From Deinococcus aerolatus (GTDB lineage Bacteria; Deinococcota; Deinococci; Deinococcales; Deinococcaceae): a DNA stretch of 64,000 nt. Positions 1 to 14,400 of the stretch are shown piece after piece. The notes under the pieces are model-generated. The model made no database searches and was not told the DNA's origin. It worked only from the letters and a program-made list of their open reading frames with translations. Both the position numbers and the translations under genes were made by a program. Location of the stretch: assembly GCF_014647055.1 (NCBI RefSeq), contig NZ_BMOL01000013.1, forward strand, positions 1 through 64,000. Reading direction: 5' to 3'. Position 1 is the stretch's first letter; the number at the start of each line of letters is the position of its first letter.

Positions 1-203
1 TGGGATAAACTGGTCGCGTCGGCGAAGTCTCTCTTCGCCGCTTGACGGGATTCTTGGAGCACTACCAGGTGACCTGAGGCCACGGCGCATGGCTCACCTC
101 CACCTCAAGCGTACGCCTCCCACTCCCAACATTCCTCTGAATCAGACCACTAGTGTCTCTCCGGGAAGGGTTGACTGCGCCCGGAAACAGGGAACACCAA
201 CGT
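1..203. other. non-coding left edge with small dyads
   Basis: No convincing gene is seen here. A perfect 7-bp-arm hairpin (CGGCGAA, 7-nt loop, TTCGCCG) lies at 20-40 and an 11-bp palindrome CAGGTGACCTG at 66-76. Neither is followed by a T-tract, so neither is called a terminator. The stretch lies beyond the 3' end of the leftward gene at 204-563. Confidence 0.4.
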
Positions 204-563
204 TCACATCGGTTTCATAGGCTTCATCGGTTCCATCTTTGCCATCGGTTTCATTTCACTCTGCCCCGTACCGGCGGCCACGGTTTCAAGGCCAAGGTGC
301 TGGGCGTCCTCCACATCCGGTGCTTCATGCAGGGAATGAAGCTGTCCGTCCCCGATCTGGAAGTAGACGGAGCCTGCACCCGTATGGATTTCCACCACCG
401 CGCCGCTTGTGGCCTGGAACAGGGTGGGGGCCATGGTCCACTCACCGGTCGTCACGCTGCTGCTCTGGCGCTGACCATCGCTGCTGACGCGAATGATGGT
501 CTGATCGCCCTGATTCTCCAGCGTAATGGTCTGCCCACCCTTCAATTTCGCCTGATATGCCAT
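204..563 (-). CDS. small hypothetical protein with Met/Lys/Pro-rich tail
   Basis: This is a 119-residue protein that I do not recognise. The start is the ATG at 563, where the sequence becomes protein-like (MAYQAKLKGGQ); the open frame continues upstream but is low-complexity there. The body is rich in beta-type residues with no signal peptide or membrane segment. The last 16 residues are a repetitive methionine/lysine/proline tail (MKPMAKMEPMKPMKPM) encoded by near-repeats of CATCGGTTTCAT. Met-rich tails can bind copper, but nothing else here supports that. It is divergent from the FAD dehydrogenase at 689, with about 125 nt between the starts. No clear Shine-Dalgarno sequence precedes the start. 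Confidence 0.6.
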   Translation of the reverse strand: MAYQAKLKGGQTITLENQGDQTIIRVSSDGQRQSSSVTTGEWTMAPTLFQATSGAVVEIHTGAGSVYFQIGDGQLHSLHEAPDVEDAQHLGLETVAAGTGQSEMKPMAKMEPMKPMKPM

Positions 564-688
564 ACCCGATGGTAGTGGGCGGCGCAGGCTGGCCGGTTCA
601 AAGTTGCCTTCACAGGCATTAAGCCTGCGCCTGTGCGGCACGGCATCTATACGGCACAATACCCCCATCAACAATCGGAGGAGTTTTC

Positions 689-2347
689 ATGACAACGCAT
701 GACACCGACATCATCGTGATCGGCGCGGGCCTCGCCGGACTGGTGGCCGCCGCCGAGGCTGCCGACGCCGGAAAGCGCGTGCTGCTCCTCGACCAGGAAG
801 GCGGGCAGAACCTGGGCGGACAGGCGTTCTGGTCCTTCGGAGGACTTTTCCTGATCGACACGCCCGAGCAACGTCGATTGAAGATCCGGGACAGCCATGA
901 GTTGGCGTGGCGCGACTGGCAGACCACCGCCGGGTTTGACCGTCCCGAGGACCACTGGCCGCGCAAGTGGGCCGAAGCCTACGTGGACTTTGCTGCCGGG
1001 GAAAAATACGGCTGGCTGGCCGCACAGGGCGTGCGCTTCTTTCCCGGTGTGGGCTGGGCAGAGCGCGGCGGGCAGGGCGCGAGCGGTCCCGGCAACAGTG
1101 TGCCGCGTTTCCACATCACCTGGGGCACCGGGCCAGGGGTGGTAGAACCCTTCGAGCGGCGGGTGCGTGAGCATGTTGCGGCGGGACGCATCGTTTTCAA
1201 ATTCCGCCACCGCGTCCGTGGTCTGAACATAACTGATGGCGTGGTGCATGGCGTCCACGGCGACATTCTTGAACCCTCGGAGGTGCTGCGGGGTGAGCAG
1301 AGTTCGCGGGTTGTGGTGGACGACTTCGAGCTGAACGCCGGGGCCGTCATTCTGACCTCTGGCGGCATCGGCGGCAATCAGGCGCTGGTGCGGAAGAACT
1401 GGCCCACCGAGCGCCTTGGCCCCGCGCCCGACTTCATGATCTCCGGCGTGCCAAAGCATGTGGACGGCGCGGCGCAGGCGATGGCCGAGGCCGCCGGCGC
1501 GCACCTGATCAACCGGGACCGCATGTGGCACTACACCGAAGGCATTCGCAACTGGAATCCCATCTGGCCCACGCACGGCATCCGCATCCTGCCCGGCCCC
1601 AGCAGCCTGTGGCTCGCGCCGGACGGCACGCGCCTGCCGTACCCGCACTACCCCGGCTTCGACACCCTGGGTACGCTGCAACACATCACAACGAACGGCT
1701 ACCCGTATACCTGGTTCGTGCTGAACCGGGCGATCATCAAAAAAGAATTCACCCTCAGCGGCTCCGAGCAGAATCTCGACCTGACGGACCGCGATCTTCG
1801 CAAGGTGGCCGGGCGGCTGGGCCGGAACGTGGCCCCTTCCGTCCAGGCGTTCATGGACCAGGGCGCAGATTTCGTGGTGCGCGACACTCTGCCCGAACTG
1901 GTGCGCGGGATGAACGAGCTGACGGGCCGCGACGCCGTGGATTACGAGACTGTGCAGCGGGTGGTGGCCGACCGTGACCTCCAGATCGCCAATCCTTTCG
2001 GCAAGGACCCACAACTGGCGGTGGTGCGCGGCGCGCGGGCCTTCATCAACGAGCGGCTGATCCGCATCGTCAAGCCCTCGCCGCTGCTGGACCCGGCCTC
2101 TGGCCCTCTCATTGCCGTCCGGCTGAACATCCTGACCCGCAAGACGCTGGGGGGCCTGGAAACGGACCTGCAGGCGCGGGTGCTGGGCGCGGACGGCGAG
2201 CCGATGCCGGGGCTGTACGCGGCGGGGGAGGTGGCAGGCTTCGGCGGCGGCGGCATGCACGGCTACCGTTCACTGGAGGGCACGTTCCTGGGCGGCTGCC
2301 TGTTCAGCGGGCGGGTGGCGGGGCGCTGCGCGGCGGCCGTGAATTAG
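689..2347 (+). CDS. FAD-binding dehydrogenase (KstD/fumarate-reductase-like flavoprotein)
   Basis: A 552-residue cytosolic flavoprotein. The N-terminus carries the dinucleotide-binding fold IIVIGAGLAGL (GxGxxG at about residues 12-17), followed by the acidic end of the second strand (LLLDQEGG) and a Gly-rich flavin region (NLGGQAFWSFGG). The C-terminus has the closing FAD motif GLYAAGEVAGFGGGGMHGYRSLEGTFLGGC. Size and motifs fit predicted FAD-binding dehydrogenases related to ketosteroid dehydrogenases. The natural substrate cannot be read from the sequence. The start is fixed by GGAGGAG at 677-683, 5 nt before the ATG. The HAD gene follows 79 nt downstream with its own leaderless-type signal. 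Confidence 0.85.
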   Translation: MTTHDTDIIVIGAGLAGLVAAAEAADAGKRVLLLDQEGGQNLGGQAFWSFGGLFLIDTPEQRRLKIRDSHELAWRDWQTTAGFDRPEDHWPRKWAEAYVDFAAGEKYGWLAAQGVRFFPGVGWAERGGQGASGPGNSVPRFHITWGTGPGVVEPFERRVREHVAAGRIVFKFRHRVRGLNITDGVVHGVHGDILEPSEVLRGEQSSRVVVDDFELNAGAVILTSGGIGGNQALVRKNWPTERLGPAPDFMISGVPKHVDGAAQAMAEAAGAHLINRDRMWHYTEGIRNWNPIWPTHGIRILPGPSSLWLAPDGTRLPYPHYPGFDTLGTLQHITTNGYPYTWFVLNRAIIKKEFTLSGSEQNLDLTDRDLRKVAGRLGRNVAPSVQAFMDQGADFVVRDTLPELVRGMNELTGRDAVDYETVQRVVADRDLQIANPFGKDPQLAVVRGARAFINERLIRIVKPSPLLDPASGPLIAVRLNILTRKTLGGLETDLQARVLGADGEPMPGLYAAGEVAGFGGGGMHGYRSLEGTFLGGCLFSGRVAGRCAAAVN

Positions 2348-2413
2348 GCCGGTGACTGCAGGCACGTAAAGCCCGGGTCAAGCGCCGTCCATCTGCTGCG
2401 CACCCTGCCCCCT

Positions 2414-2419
2414 TACCCT
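2414..2419 (+). promoter_or_regulatory. -10-like TACCCT for a leaderless HAD mRNA
   Basis: TACCCT ends 7 nt before the ATG at 2427 and there is no Shine-Dalgarno sequence. The arrangement matches leaderless promoters of Deinococcus. No good -35 element is seen. Confidence 0.4.
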
Positions 2420-2426
2420 GACAACC

Positions 2427-3095
2427 ATGACCCCCTACCACGCAGTCATTCTCGATCTGGACGGCACGCTGGTGGACAGCAACGACGCCCATGCCCGCGC
2501 CTGGGTCCACGCCTTTGTTGATGAAGGCTTTTCGGTGTCCTTCGCCGAGGTGCGGCCCCTGATTGGCATGGGCGGCGATCAACTGGTGCCGCGCCTGACC
2601 GGAGTCAAGCCGGACAGCGAGCCGTACAAGCGGCTCTCGAACGCCTGGAAAGATACGTTCCAGCGCAGCGAACTGCCGACCGTCCGCGCTCAACCCGGAG
2701 CGCGCAAACTGGTGGAAGAACTGCGGCAGCGCGGCCTGGACCTGATCATCGGCACCTCTGGCGACGAGACGGTGATGGAGACCCTTCTGATGCGCGCCGA
2801 CGTGGCCGATCTGATCCCGCAGCGCACCACCGCCTCGGACGTGGACGAGTCCAAGCCCGCCCCAGACATCGTGCAGGCCGCGCTGAAAAAGCTGGGGCGA
2901 AAACCGGGCGAGGTGCTGATGGTGGGTGACACGCCCTATGACATCGAAAGCGCGACAAAGAGCGGCGTGGACACCGTGGCCCTGCGCTGCGGCGGTGACG
3001 AGCGGCTGGACGGGGCCGTCGGGATCTACAACGATCCGCTGGACCTGCTGGCCCATCTTGACGAGTTGCCGCTGGCCGGGGCCGCCAGAACTTAA
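2427..3095 (+). CDS. HAD-superfamily phosphatase (phosphoglycolate/beta-phosphoglucomutase-like)
   Basis: A 222-residue soluble HAD hydrolase. Motif I is DLDGTLVDS at residues 10-18, with Asp10 as expected nucleophile and Asp12 as acid/base. Motif II is IGTSGDE, motif III is the Lys in ESKPAPDI, and motif IV is MVGDTPYDIESA. The helical insert between motifs I and II marks a subclass I cap. Such enzymes hydrolyse small phosphomonoesters (phosphoglycolate, sugar phosphates), and the substrate is unresolved here. It lies downstream of the FAD dehydrogenase but has its own start signal, so it is probably an independent transcript. Confidence 0.85.
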   Translation: MTPYHAVILDLDGTLVDSNDAHARAWVHAFVDEGFSVSFAEVRPLIGMGGDQLVPRLTGVKPDSEPYKRLSNAWKDTFQRSELPTVRAQPGARKLVEELRQRGLDLIIGTSGDETVMETLLMRADVADLIPQRTTASDVDESKPAPDIVQAALKKLGRKPGEVLMVGDTPYDIESATKSGVDTVALRCGGDERLDGAVGIYNDPLDLLAHLDELPLAGAART

Positions 3096-3266
3096 AATAC
3101 CCGGAGCCAGTCAAGGATCAGACGCGCCACTGCCGGCCAGTAACACCGTCCGCTGGCCAGCAGATACCGCTGGGCCGCTGATCCACCCGCCTCAGCAGTT
3201 GAGTCCCAGCTCCCTGGCATGGGCCTGGTCAGGACAACGGCCTGCAGACTCGGTAATTCAATCTAC

Positions 3267-3300
3267 AGTGAATGGGTAGTTAGTGCAGTACAAACTCACT
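3267..3300. promoter_or_regulatory. imperfect inverted repeat, candidate TetR operator
   Basis: The arms AGTGAATGGGTA and AGTGAGTTTGTA (on the opposite strand) match at 9 of 12 positions around a 10-bp centre and end 1 nt before the TetR start at 3302. The position and two-fold symmetry suit autorepression by the adjacent regulator. Confidence 0.5.
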
Positions 3301-3301
3301 T

Positions 3302-3895
3302 ATGGCCCGCCCCCGCACGATTACCGATGAACAGATTGTGGAGGCCGCCCGTGAAGTGTTCTTGGAACAGGGTTTTGCCGCGACCACCGCTGAAATAGCC
3401 CGCCGCGCCAGCATCTCGGAAGGCACGCTTTTTAAGCGCTACGCCAGCAAGGAAGACCTGTTCGAGGCGGCGGTCGGTCTCCACGACTACGCGCACTGGC
3501 GCGCAGCGTTGCTGGAGCGGCTGGGCCAGGGTGAGGTCCGGCGCAACCTGGAACAGGCGTTCATGGAGTTCCTGAAAGAGGCGGCCGCCATCATCCCCAA
3601 CCTGATGACGGTCCTGTCCCGCGGTCACAACCCCGAGCACAACCGCCTTCTGGAGAGACTGGGCAACCCGGTACGCCAGGACGCCGAGGTCATCGCCCAG
3701 TACCTGCGTGCCGAACTGAATCTGGGCCGCGTACGCCCCTTGGACGCCGAGATCACGGCATTGATCATCATGGGCGCGCTGACCACCTATGTCCATCAGG
3801 AGCACATGCTGACCCACGCCGGGCGTGAGCCGGTGGACACCGGACGCTTCGTACGCGGCCTGCTGGACCTGCTGTGGCCTGGACTGGCCCCGTGA
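3302..3895 (+). CDS. TetR/AcrR-family transcriptional regulator
   Basis: A 197-residue regulator. The N-terminal TetR helix-turn-helix spans residues 8-55 ([20 protein letters not shown], then [27 protein letters not shown]). The C-terminal ligand domain is all-helical and ends [13 protein letters not shown]. It lies 150 nt upstream of an RND efflux operon on the same strand, so control of that pump and of itself is the likely role, as in AcrR/NalC-type systems. A dyad just before its start is the candidate operator. The inducer is unknown. Confidence 0.88.
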   Translation: MARPRTITDEQIVEAAREVFLEQGFAATTAEIARRASISEGTLFKRYASKEDLFEAAVGLHDYAHWRAALLERLGQGEVRRNLEQAFMEFLKEAAAIIPNLMTVLSRGHNPEHNRLLERLGNPVRQDAEVIAQYLRAELNLGRVRPLDAEITALIIMGALTTYVHQEHMLTHAGREPVDTGRFVRGLLDLLWPGLAP

Positions 3896-4045
3896 CGGGC
3901 CGTGCCCCCCACACAGTCTGGCTGCGACAGTCCTTCTTTGGGTGGTGGTCCGCAGGCAGGGCGGGGTATAGCATCTCGTCCGAAAGTAAGTCGCTACTCT
4001 AGAAACTCCCACCGCCTTCCTGTTCTGATGTTCGAGGTTCACCCC

Positions 4046-5623
4046 ATGACGCAACGATTCCCCGCGCTGGCGCTCACCGCGTTCCTGAGCCTGGGTCTGT
4101 TGACCACCGGCCACGCGCAAACCGCGCCGCCCACCACCCCGCCCTCCCTGCAGCAGCAGTCGCCCACGCCAGGGCAGACGCAGACCCCGGCCATCACACT
4201 CGGCAGCGTGCTCGCACTACTGCGTCTATCGCCCGGCTGGCAGTCGGCTGACCTGACCTACCGCGCCGCGCAGCTGGCCCTGGACAGCGCCCGCACCCGC
4301 GCGGGGCTGTCGTTGAGCGTGGGGGCCGACGGCAGCGTGGTCAAGGCGCCGTGGGACAGCGGCGAATGGAAAGGCAGCAGCACGCTGAACGTCAGCGCCT
4401 CACTGAACGTCCTGCCGTGGTCCCCCGCCCGTGAGTCGGTCCGCAGCGCCGAACGGGCGCTGGCGGCAGCAGCGGTGGACCTGCGCAACAGCCGCGCCAC
4501 GCTGACGGTCCAGGCCGCACAGGCCTTTGCCGGGGCGCGCAGCGCCGTGACCGGTCTGGCCCAGGCCGAGGCACAGCTGAGCGTGACCACCCGGCTGCGT
4601 GCGGTGGCCGAAGAGCAGCGCGCCCAGAACCTGATCACGCAGGAGGCCGTGCTGGAACGTCAATCCGCCCTGGAATCGGCCCAGGCCGCGCGTGACCGCG
4701 CGGCGCGCGGCGTGGGTCTGGCGGCCGCGCAATTGACCCGCGTGCTGGGCCAGCCCCTGGCGCTGCCCACAGACCTGAGTCGCCTGGGCGGCCTGCCGGA
4801 TCTGACGCCCTCAGGTGACCTCAGTGCCCTGCTGACCCGCGCCCTGAGCGCCCGCCCTGAAATCGCGCGGGCCGAGGTGGCGCTGGCCGACGCACAGGCC
4901 GCCCTGGCCACCGCCCAGCGCAATGCCCGGGTTCCAGACGTGACAGCCGGGGTCCGCGCCGGACAGCTCAGTGACGGCCAGGGCGGCTCCGGCCGGACCG
5001 TCGGTGGCAGCCTGAACAGCAAGACCGGCGTGCTGGGCGTGCAGGCCAGCATTCCCCTCAAGGATACGGGCGAGATGCCCAGCGGCGTCACGCTGTCACT
5101 CAGCGGCACCTACACCCTGCTGGGCGGCGCGGGCGCCGGGGAGCAGGCCCAGGCCGCGCAGGGCGTGCAGCAGGCGCTGCTGGGTCTGGCCACCGCCCGG
5201 CAGGCCGTGGATCTGGATGTCCGCACGCGGCTGTCCAGTTATCAGGACGAGGTGGGCGGACTGGGCAGCCTCCAGACGGCGCTGGTTCGCGCCTGGACGG
5301 CGCTGGCCAGCACCCGCGCCCGCGTGGACGCCGGACTGGCCACGCCGCTGGACGTTGTGCAGGCCGAACTGGGCGTCTCGCAGGCACAGAACGCCGTGGA
5401 CGCCCAGCACGCGGCGGTGGCGCTGGCCGCGCTGCAACTGCTGCAGGCGACGGGTGACCTTGATCCGGTGCTGCTGGGCCAGCTCCCGGCCCTGCCCACC
5501 CCCGCAGCTCCGGCCCAGGTCTCCTCCGCCCCGCCCGCCAGTCCCCCAGCGCCCAGCCCGGCACCACGCACCCCACCCACTGAGTCCATTCCGCCCACAG
5601 CTGCCCCCGGAGGCCAACCATGA
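4046..5623 (+). CDS. TolC-family outer membrane efflux protein (first copy)
   Basis: A 525-residue exported protein. The start is the ATG at 4046 with GAGG 8 nt upstream. It is followed by a signal peptide ([20 protein letters not shown], cleavage expected near residue 23). The body has two long Ala/Gln-rich heptad regions typical of the TolC coiled-coil barrel (for example the SARTRAG repeat near the N-terminus and [17 protein letters not shown] near the C-terminus). The last 45 residues are Pro/Ala/Ser-rich and probably disordered. It is first in a four-gene operon and overlaps the next gene by 4 nt (ATGA). Two consecutive TolC-type genes in one RND operon are unusual. Confidence 0.85.
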   Translation: MTQRFPALALTAFLSLGLLTTGHAQTAPPTTPPSLQQQSPTPGQTQTPAITLGSVLALLRLSPGWQSADLTYRAAQLALDSARTRAGLSLSVGADGSVVKAPWDSGEWKGSSTLNVSASLNVLPWSPARESVRSAERALAAAAVDLRNSRATLTVQAAQAFAGARSAVTGLAQAEAQLSVTTRLRAVAEEQRAQNLITQEAVLERQSALESAQAARDRAARGVGLAAAQLTRVLGQPLALPTDLSRLGGLPDLTPSGDLSALLTRALSARPEIARAEVALADAQAALATAQRNARVPDVTAGVRAGQLSDGQGGSGRTVGGSLNSKTGVLGVQASIPLKDTGEMPSGVTLSLSGTYTLLGGAGAGEQAQAAQGVQQALLGLATARQAVDLDVRTRLSSYQDEVGGLGSLQTALVRAWTALASTRARVDAGLATPLDVVQAELGVSQAQNAVDAQHAAVALAALQLLQATGDLDPVLLGQLPALPTPAAPAQVSSAPPASPPAPSPAPRTPPTESIPPTAAPGGQP

Positions 5624-6681
5624 GCAAAACCCACCGTTACACCACCCGGATTCTGACCGTTCTCCTGGCCCTGGGGCTGGGGCACGCCGCCGCGCAGACC
5701 GACGCCACCAGCCTGACCCTGCAGAGTGCGGTCAGCCGTGCGCTGGCCAGCGGGGCGGACGTGACCACCGCCCGCGCCAACCTGCAAAAGGCCCAGGCCA
5801 ACCTGCGGGCGGTGCGCGCCGATCCCACCAGCATCATCACCACGCTGACGCAGGCCGAGCAGGACAATGCGGCGGCGGCGGTCACCCTGGACGGCACCAA
5901 GCTCAACGTCGCCCAGACGGTGATCTCGCAGTACCTGGCGGCCTACGAGGCGGGCGGGCGCATCGCCCTGAACAGCGCGCAGGTGGCGCTGGACAGACGC
6001 AACCTGCAGATCGCCCAGGCGCGGCTGGCGGCCAGGGTGGCCACACAACTGGACGTCAACCGCGCCGCTACCAGCCTGAGCAGCAACGCCCAGGCCCTCA
6101 CTGACGCCCAGGCGCAGCTTCCGGTGCTGAAGGCCGGGCTGGCCCGCAGCCTGGGCCTGCCCACCGGAACGGCGCTGACCCTGGCCGATCCGCCCGCGCC
6201 GCCCAGGCTGAGCAGCAGCCTGTCCACCCTGCAGGCCGGGCTGGAAAAACGTCTGCCGTCGCTCAGCCAGGCCAGCAACGGCCTGAGCTTCGCCGCCCTG
6301 CAGGTCAAGCTGGCCGACAACGACTACACGCCCACCCGCACCCTGGAAGACGCGCGCACCGCCCAGGCCAATGCCCAGCGCAGTCTGGACGACGCCGTGA
6401 AGGCCGCCTCCACCGGCGTGCGTGACGCCTACCGCGCCGTGCAAAGCGCCCAGGAACAGGTGGACATTGCCCGCCAGCAGCGCAGCAACGCCCAGACCAC
6501 CCTGACCCAGGCCCGCGCCCGGCTGAAGGCCGGAACCGCCGCCGCCGTGGAAGTGCAGCAGGCCGAGGTGCAGGCCCAGCAAACCGATTTCGCGGTGACC
6601 CAGGCGCAGAACGGCCTGTGGAAGGCCCTGGCAGCGCTGGGAGCGGCGTCCGGCGTGGACGTGACGGGACTGGCAAAATGA
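5620..6681 (+). CDS. TolC-family outer membrane efflux protein (second copy)
   Basis: A 353-residue exported protein with a clear signal peptide ([16 protein letters not shown]). It is Ala/Gln/Asn-rich with heptads throughout, including [19 protein letters not shown] and a C-terminal [31 protein letters not shown] typical of TolC. It is about 100 residues shorter than canonical TolC. The start overlaps the previous stop (ATGA at 5620), so the genes are translationally coupled. It may form a mixed trimer with the first TolC or act as an alternative channel; the sequence cannot decide. Confidence 0.82.
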   Translation: MSKTHRYTTRILTVLLALGLGHAAAQTDATSLTLQSAVSRALASGADVTTARANLQKAQANLRAVRADPTSIITTLTQAEQDNAAAAVTLDGTKLNVAQTVISQYLAAYEAGGRIALNSAQVALDRRNLQIAQARLAARVATQLDVNRAATSLSSNAQALTDAQAQLPVLKAGLARSLGLPTGTALTLADPPAPPRLSSSLSTLQAGLEKRLPSLSQASNGLSFAALQVKLADNDYTPTRTLEDARTAQANAQRSLDDAVKAASTGVRDAYRAVQSAQEQVDIARQQRSNAQTTLTQARARLKAGTAAAVEVQQAEVQAQQTDFAVTQAQNGLWKALAALGAASGVDVTGLAK

Positions 6682-7954
6682 AACGGCTGCTTCCCATCGT
6701 GACGCTGACCGCGCTGCTGGCCGCGTGCAATTCCCCGGAACAGGGCAGCGAGTCTGCGGGCAACGACCTGACCAGCGCGCCGGCCAAATCCACGGTGCTG
6801 AGCGTGCAGGTGGTGATGGCCAAAGAGGGCACCCTGAACGTGCAGCGCAGCGCCAGCGCCATCATCACGGCGCAGAAGGATTCGCAGGTGGCCACCCAGA
6901 GCAGCGGCACGGTGACGCAGGTGCTGGTGGAGGAGGGCGAGCAGGTGAGTGCCGGGGCGGTGGTGGTGCAGCTCGACGACACCGGGCAGCAACAGACGCT
7001 GGACAACGCCCGGTTGCAGGTGCAGCAGGCCCAGATCAACCTGCAGCAGACCCGCAACACCACTGCCAACGCCAGCACTTCCCTCAAGGCGGCCATCACG
7101 TCCGCCGAGGCGACGCTGGCGCAGGCACAGCAAAATGCCCAGAGTGCCGAGACGCTGTACGGGCTGGGCGGCATCAGTCTGGTGGACCTTAAGGCCGCGC
7201 GGGCCACGCTGGCGCAGGCGCAGTCTGGTCTGTCCTCGGCCCGCAACAATCTGGAGCAGAACGGGCGCAGCGCCCAGGGCAGCGTGCCGCTGCAGCAGGT
7301 CGCGCTGGAAACCGCGCAGGCAGGCGTCACGCAGGCTGAGGAGAACCTGGCCCGCACCGCCGTCAAGGCGCCGTTCGCCGGCATCGTGGCAAACATAGGC
7401 GCGAAGGTGGGCGAGTTCGCCGGGCAGGGCACCCCGGTGTTCCGGCTGGTGGACCCCGGCAGCATCCGCGCCAAGTTCAGCATTCCCAGCAGCGACGCCT
7501 TCGCGCTCTCGGACGGCACGCGGCTCAATCTGGGTTACGGCGGCGTCAATTACGTGGCCACCGTGCAGGGCAGCCCCGGCATCGCGGGCACGAACCGCCT
7601 GGTGCCCATCACCGCGCGCGTCCAGGGCGGCGAGCAGTTGCCGGTGGGTGCGGCGGCCCAGGTGCGCTACCGCGCCACGCTGGGCGACGGCGTGCTGATT
7701 CCCAGCAGCGCCGTGCAGGTGGACGGCGGCGAAACGGCAGTGTTCGTGGCCGCAGGTGACGTGGCCACAAGGCAAGTTGTCACGGTGATTGCCGAGTCCG
7801 GCGGCACGCTGGCCGTCCGTGGCGTGGAGCCGGGTCAGGCCGTCATCAATCCGCTGCCCGCCAGCATCCAGGACGGCGCGGCCATCACGGTAAATCCGGC
7901 GGCGACACCGGACGCAGGCGCAGCAGGCGACAGCGGCGCAAAGGGCCAAACCCC

Positions 7955-7958
<4 letters not shown>
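6678..7958 (+). CDS. RND efflux periplasmic adaptor lipoprotein (membrane fusion protein)
   Basis: A 426-residue adaptor. The signal peptide ends in a lipobox LLAAC, so Cys17 should be lipidated. The lipoyl/barrel-sandwich half is [33 protein letters not shown]. It is followed by a long Gln/Ala coiled-coil hairpin and by the second lipoyl half [32 protein letters not shown]. The beta-barrel and membrane-proximal domains end at [16 protein letters not shown]. It links the inner-membrane pump to the TolC channel. It overlaps both neighbours by 4 nt (ATGA). The open frame extends upstream to 6618, but the lipoprotein signal fixes the start at 6678. Confidence 0.9.
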
Positions 7959-11374
<3,416 letters not shown>

Positions 11375-11395
11375 ACACGCCGTGAACATACAGCA

Positions 11396-11423
11396 GCCCC
11401 CTCCGGTCAGTGGAGGGGGTTTT
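11396..11423 (+). terminator. rho-independent terminator of the RND operon
   Basis: Stem CCCCCTCC, loop GGTCAGT and stem GGAGGGGG are followed directly by TTTT. It begins 22 nt after the RND stop codon. Confidence 0.85.
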
Positions 11424-11499
11424 CGCGTGGCGTGCCCGCGGTCTCCAGGCCAGCGCCGGCTGTCCGCATGTGTTGTCAGCAGACCGGCGGGAACGCGGC

Positions 11500-14400
11500 T
11501 CAGCCCTCTTTCAAGCTCAGCACCCGGTACGGCGTGAAGGCCAGCGTTCCCTCCGCCGCTTCCTCCAGCAGGGTCACCGGCGTCCACCGCGTCACGCCCA
11601 GCCCGCCGGGTTGTGCCTGCCCACGCGTGCCAAGCGCCTCGTAGACCCGCAGCAGCAGCGAGGCGTCGTCCTCGGCAAGTTTAAGGACGCTCAGCCGCAG
11701 CGACGGGTGACCGCTGGTCAGCAGCCGGGCGCAGGGTTCGCCGCGTCCCGGCCTGGAGGTCACAAACCCCCGCAGCGGCGCGTTCAGGTCATGCGCCTCG
11801 CGCAGGGTGCCCGTCCGCCAGTCCCCGGCATGCGGGTACAGCGCGTAAGCAAAGGCGTGCGGTCCGGCGTCGGCCGTGGGATCAGGCACAAGCGGCGAGC
11901 GCAGCAGACTCAGGCCCAGCACGTTGCCGTGGGCACTGTACCCGTATTTGGAGGTGGTCAGCAGGCTCAGGCCGAAATCCCCCTCACTCAGATCAGCAAA
12001 CCGGTGGCCCGGAACCTCGAACTGCGCGGCCTCCCAGGAGGTGTTGCGGTGGGTGGGACGCGTCACCGTGCCGAAGGCGGTCTCAAAGCTGGCCTGCGCC
12101 GCCCGCACGTTGACTGGCGTCAGTGCCCGCAGCAGCAGACGGCGCGGTTTCCAGTCGACCACGGTCTCGATCTCCAGCCGCTGCGCTCCCCGGCGCAGCC
12201 GGTACGTCTGAATAATCTCGCTGCCCTGGGCGTCGTAGCGCACGCGGACGGCCTGTTCCAGCCGGCCCTTCAGACGTTCAGGCGGGGCCACCGCATTCAG
12301 TCGCTGGCCGCCGTCCGGGTAGCTGGCGTCCAGTTCCCACGCCTCCCACTCACGCGGCACGTCGGGGTACAGCCACAGCTGGTTGCCGGGTCCGTCCAGC
12401 ACCTCGCGCCCGGACGCCCGGCTATACAGGCTGTCCAGGCTGCCGTCAGGACGGACAACCACCCGCAGATGTTCGTTCTCCAGCGTCAACGCACCGGAGG
12501 CTGCCCCCGCATCTTCAGGAACCTCTGCATCTTCAGGAGCGCTGGCCTCTTCGGGAACGACACCCAGGCACAGGTACCCCAGGCCAGGCACCGTGATGTC
12601 TCCAGTGACCAGCAGGCCGTCGCCCTGCCGCTCGCAGTGAAGCGGCGTGCCGTCCGGGGCGCGCAAACCCAGTCCCGCCTGACCGGGCAGCCACAACGAC
12701 AGCGGGCGTTCATCAAAGCTCAGGTTCCAGACCACCACGCGCTTGCCTGCGCCGTGGGCGTCGCTCAGGCTCTGCAGGGCGTCATCCCGCAGCGCTTCGG
12801 CCTGTGCCAGCGCTTCTGTCAATTCGCGCCGCGCGTCGTCGTAGATTGCCCGGACGCCCGAACCGGGCAGGATGTCATGAAACTGGTTGCGCAGCAGCAC
12901 CGTCCACAGCGCCTGAAAGGTGCCGCGCTCAGCCGGCCGCGCCACCAGCGTGAAGGCCAGGGCGCAGGCTGTTTCGGCGTCGCTCAGGGCGTGTTCCAGC
13001 GCGCGGTTCAGCTGCTTGATGCAGGCCTGCGAGGTGTAGGTGCCCCGGTGCAGCTCGAAGTACTGCTCGCCCACCCATACCGGCAGGGCACCCACCTCCG
13101 TGTCGGCCCGGTCGTAAAATTCAGCCACCCGGGTCATGTGCAACCGGGGCAGGCCGGGAAAGTCGCGCAGACGGTCATAGCGTTCCAGCATCTCGGCGCT
13201 GGGACCGCCGCCGCCGTCGCCCCAGCCGAAACTGAACAGGGAAGCGTCGTGGCGGCGCTTGCCGGCGAAGTTCTGCCAGGTCTGCAACACGTCGGGCGCC
13301 CCCAGCGTGCCGTTGTAGCCCTGGCCGGGATTGCGGAAGCTGTGCGCCAGGACCTGCGTGCCGTCCAGCGCCTCCCAGCGGTACAGGTCGTGGGGGAAAG
13401 GATTGGTCTCGTTCCAGGTCAGCTTGGTGGTGAAGAAATACGGGATGTCCGCGCCGCGCAGCAGTTGCGGCAGGTTGGCCGCGTAGCCAAAGGTGTCGGG
13501 CAGCCAGCACACCCGCGCCCTTGTGCCGAACCGCGACTGGAAATACCGCTGGCCATACAGCAGTTGCCGCACCCAGGACTCGCCGGAAATCAGATTGCCG
13601 TCCGGCTCCACCCACATGCCGCCCACCACGTCCCAGCGGCCTTCCTGCACGCGCTGCCGGATGCGGTCAAACAACACCGGATCGTCCTGCTCCACATAGG
13701 CGTAGATCTGGGCCGAGGACTGGTTGAAGGTGAAATCGGGATACAGTTCCATCAGCGACAGCACGGTGGCAAAGGTGCGCCGGATCTTGCGCCGGGTCTC
13801 GGCCAGCGGCCACAACCACGCCAGGTCGATGTGCGCGTGGCCGGTCAGCGCCAGCCCTCCATCAGCGGGGTAGCGCGCCCGGACAGCGTTCAGCCGCGCG
13901 GCCAGGGCGTGCCGTGCCGCGTCCAGCATGGGCCGGTCCGCCTCGGGGTAGGGCGCGGGCGTGCCGCCGAAATCCCACTCGTCCCACTGCTGACGCAGAC
14001 CGGCGCGCAGCCGGGGTTCCTGCCACGCGCGCGTGAGGTACGCCCCAGCGTCGCCGCGCGGGATGGGCACCTGGTTGAGCACGTCGCTGAGCGCGTCGGC
14101 GATCAGTCCGGCAATCTCGGGCCTTCCGCGGCCAGCCAGGGCGGCGGCCGCCTCGTGCGCCGCCTCCAGGTCGGCCAGCACAGCGCGCACCTGAAGGTCC
14201 GGCAACACCAGCCGGGCACGGTCCAGTCTGGGGGCGTATTCCGGCGAACCGAACAACCCGCGCGGCACCGCCTCGATCTGCAGCGGGCAGCCGGGCGGGG
14301 CGCCTGACTCCAGCCAGATCTCGCTGTGGTACGGATTCAGGCCGCCGCGGGCCTCTCCGCCCAGCAGGACAAGTGCCTCGCCGCCCACCGACAGGTCCAG

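Noticed and set aside
668..2260. 530-residue protein antisense to the FAD dehydrogenase
   Set aside because: It is a shadow frame; the plus-strand gene has complete flavoprotein motifs and a good ribosome-binding site.
11410..14307. 965-residue protein antisense to the mannosidase
   Set aside because: It has no recognisable domain, is Gln/Arg/His-rich as expected for a high-GC shadow frame, and covers an intact GH38 gene.
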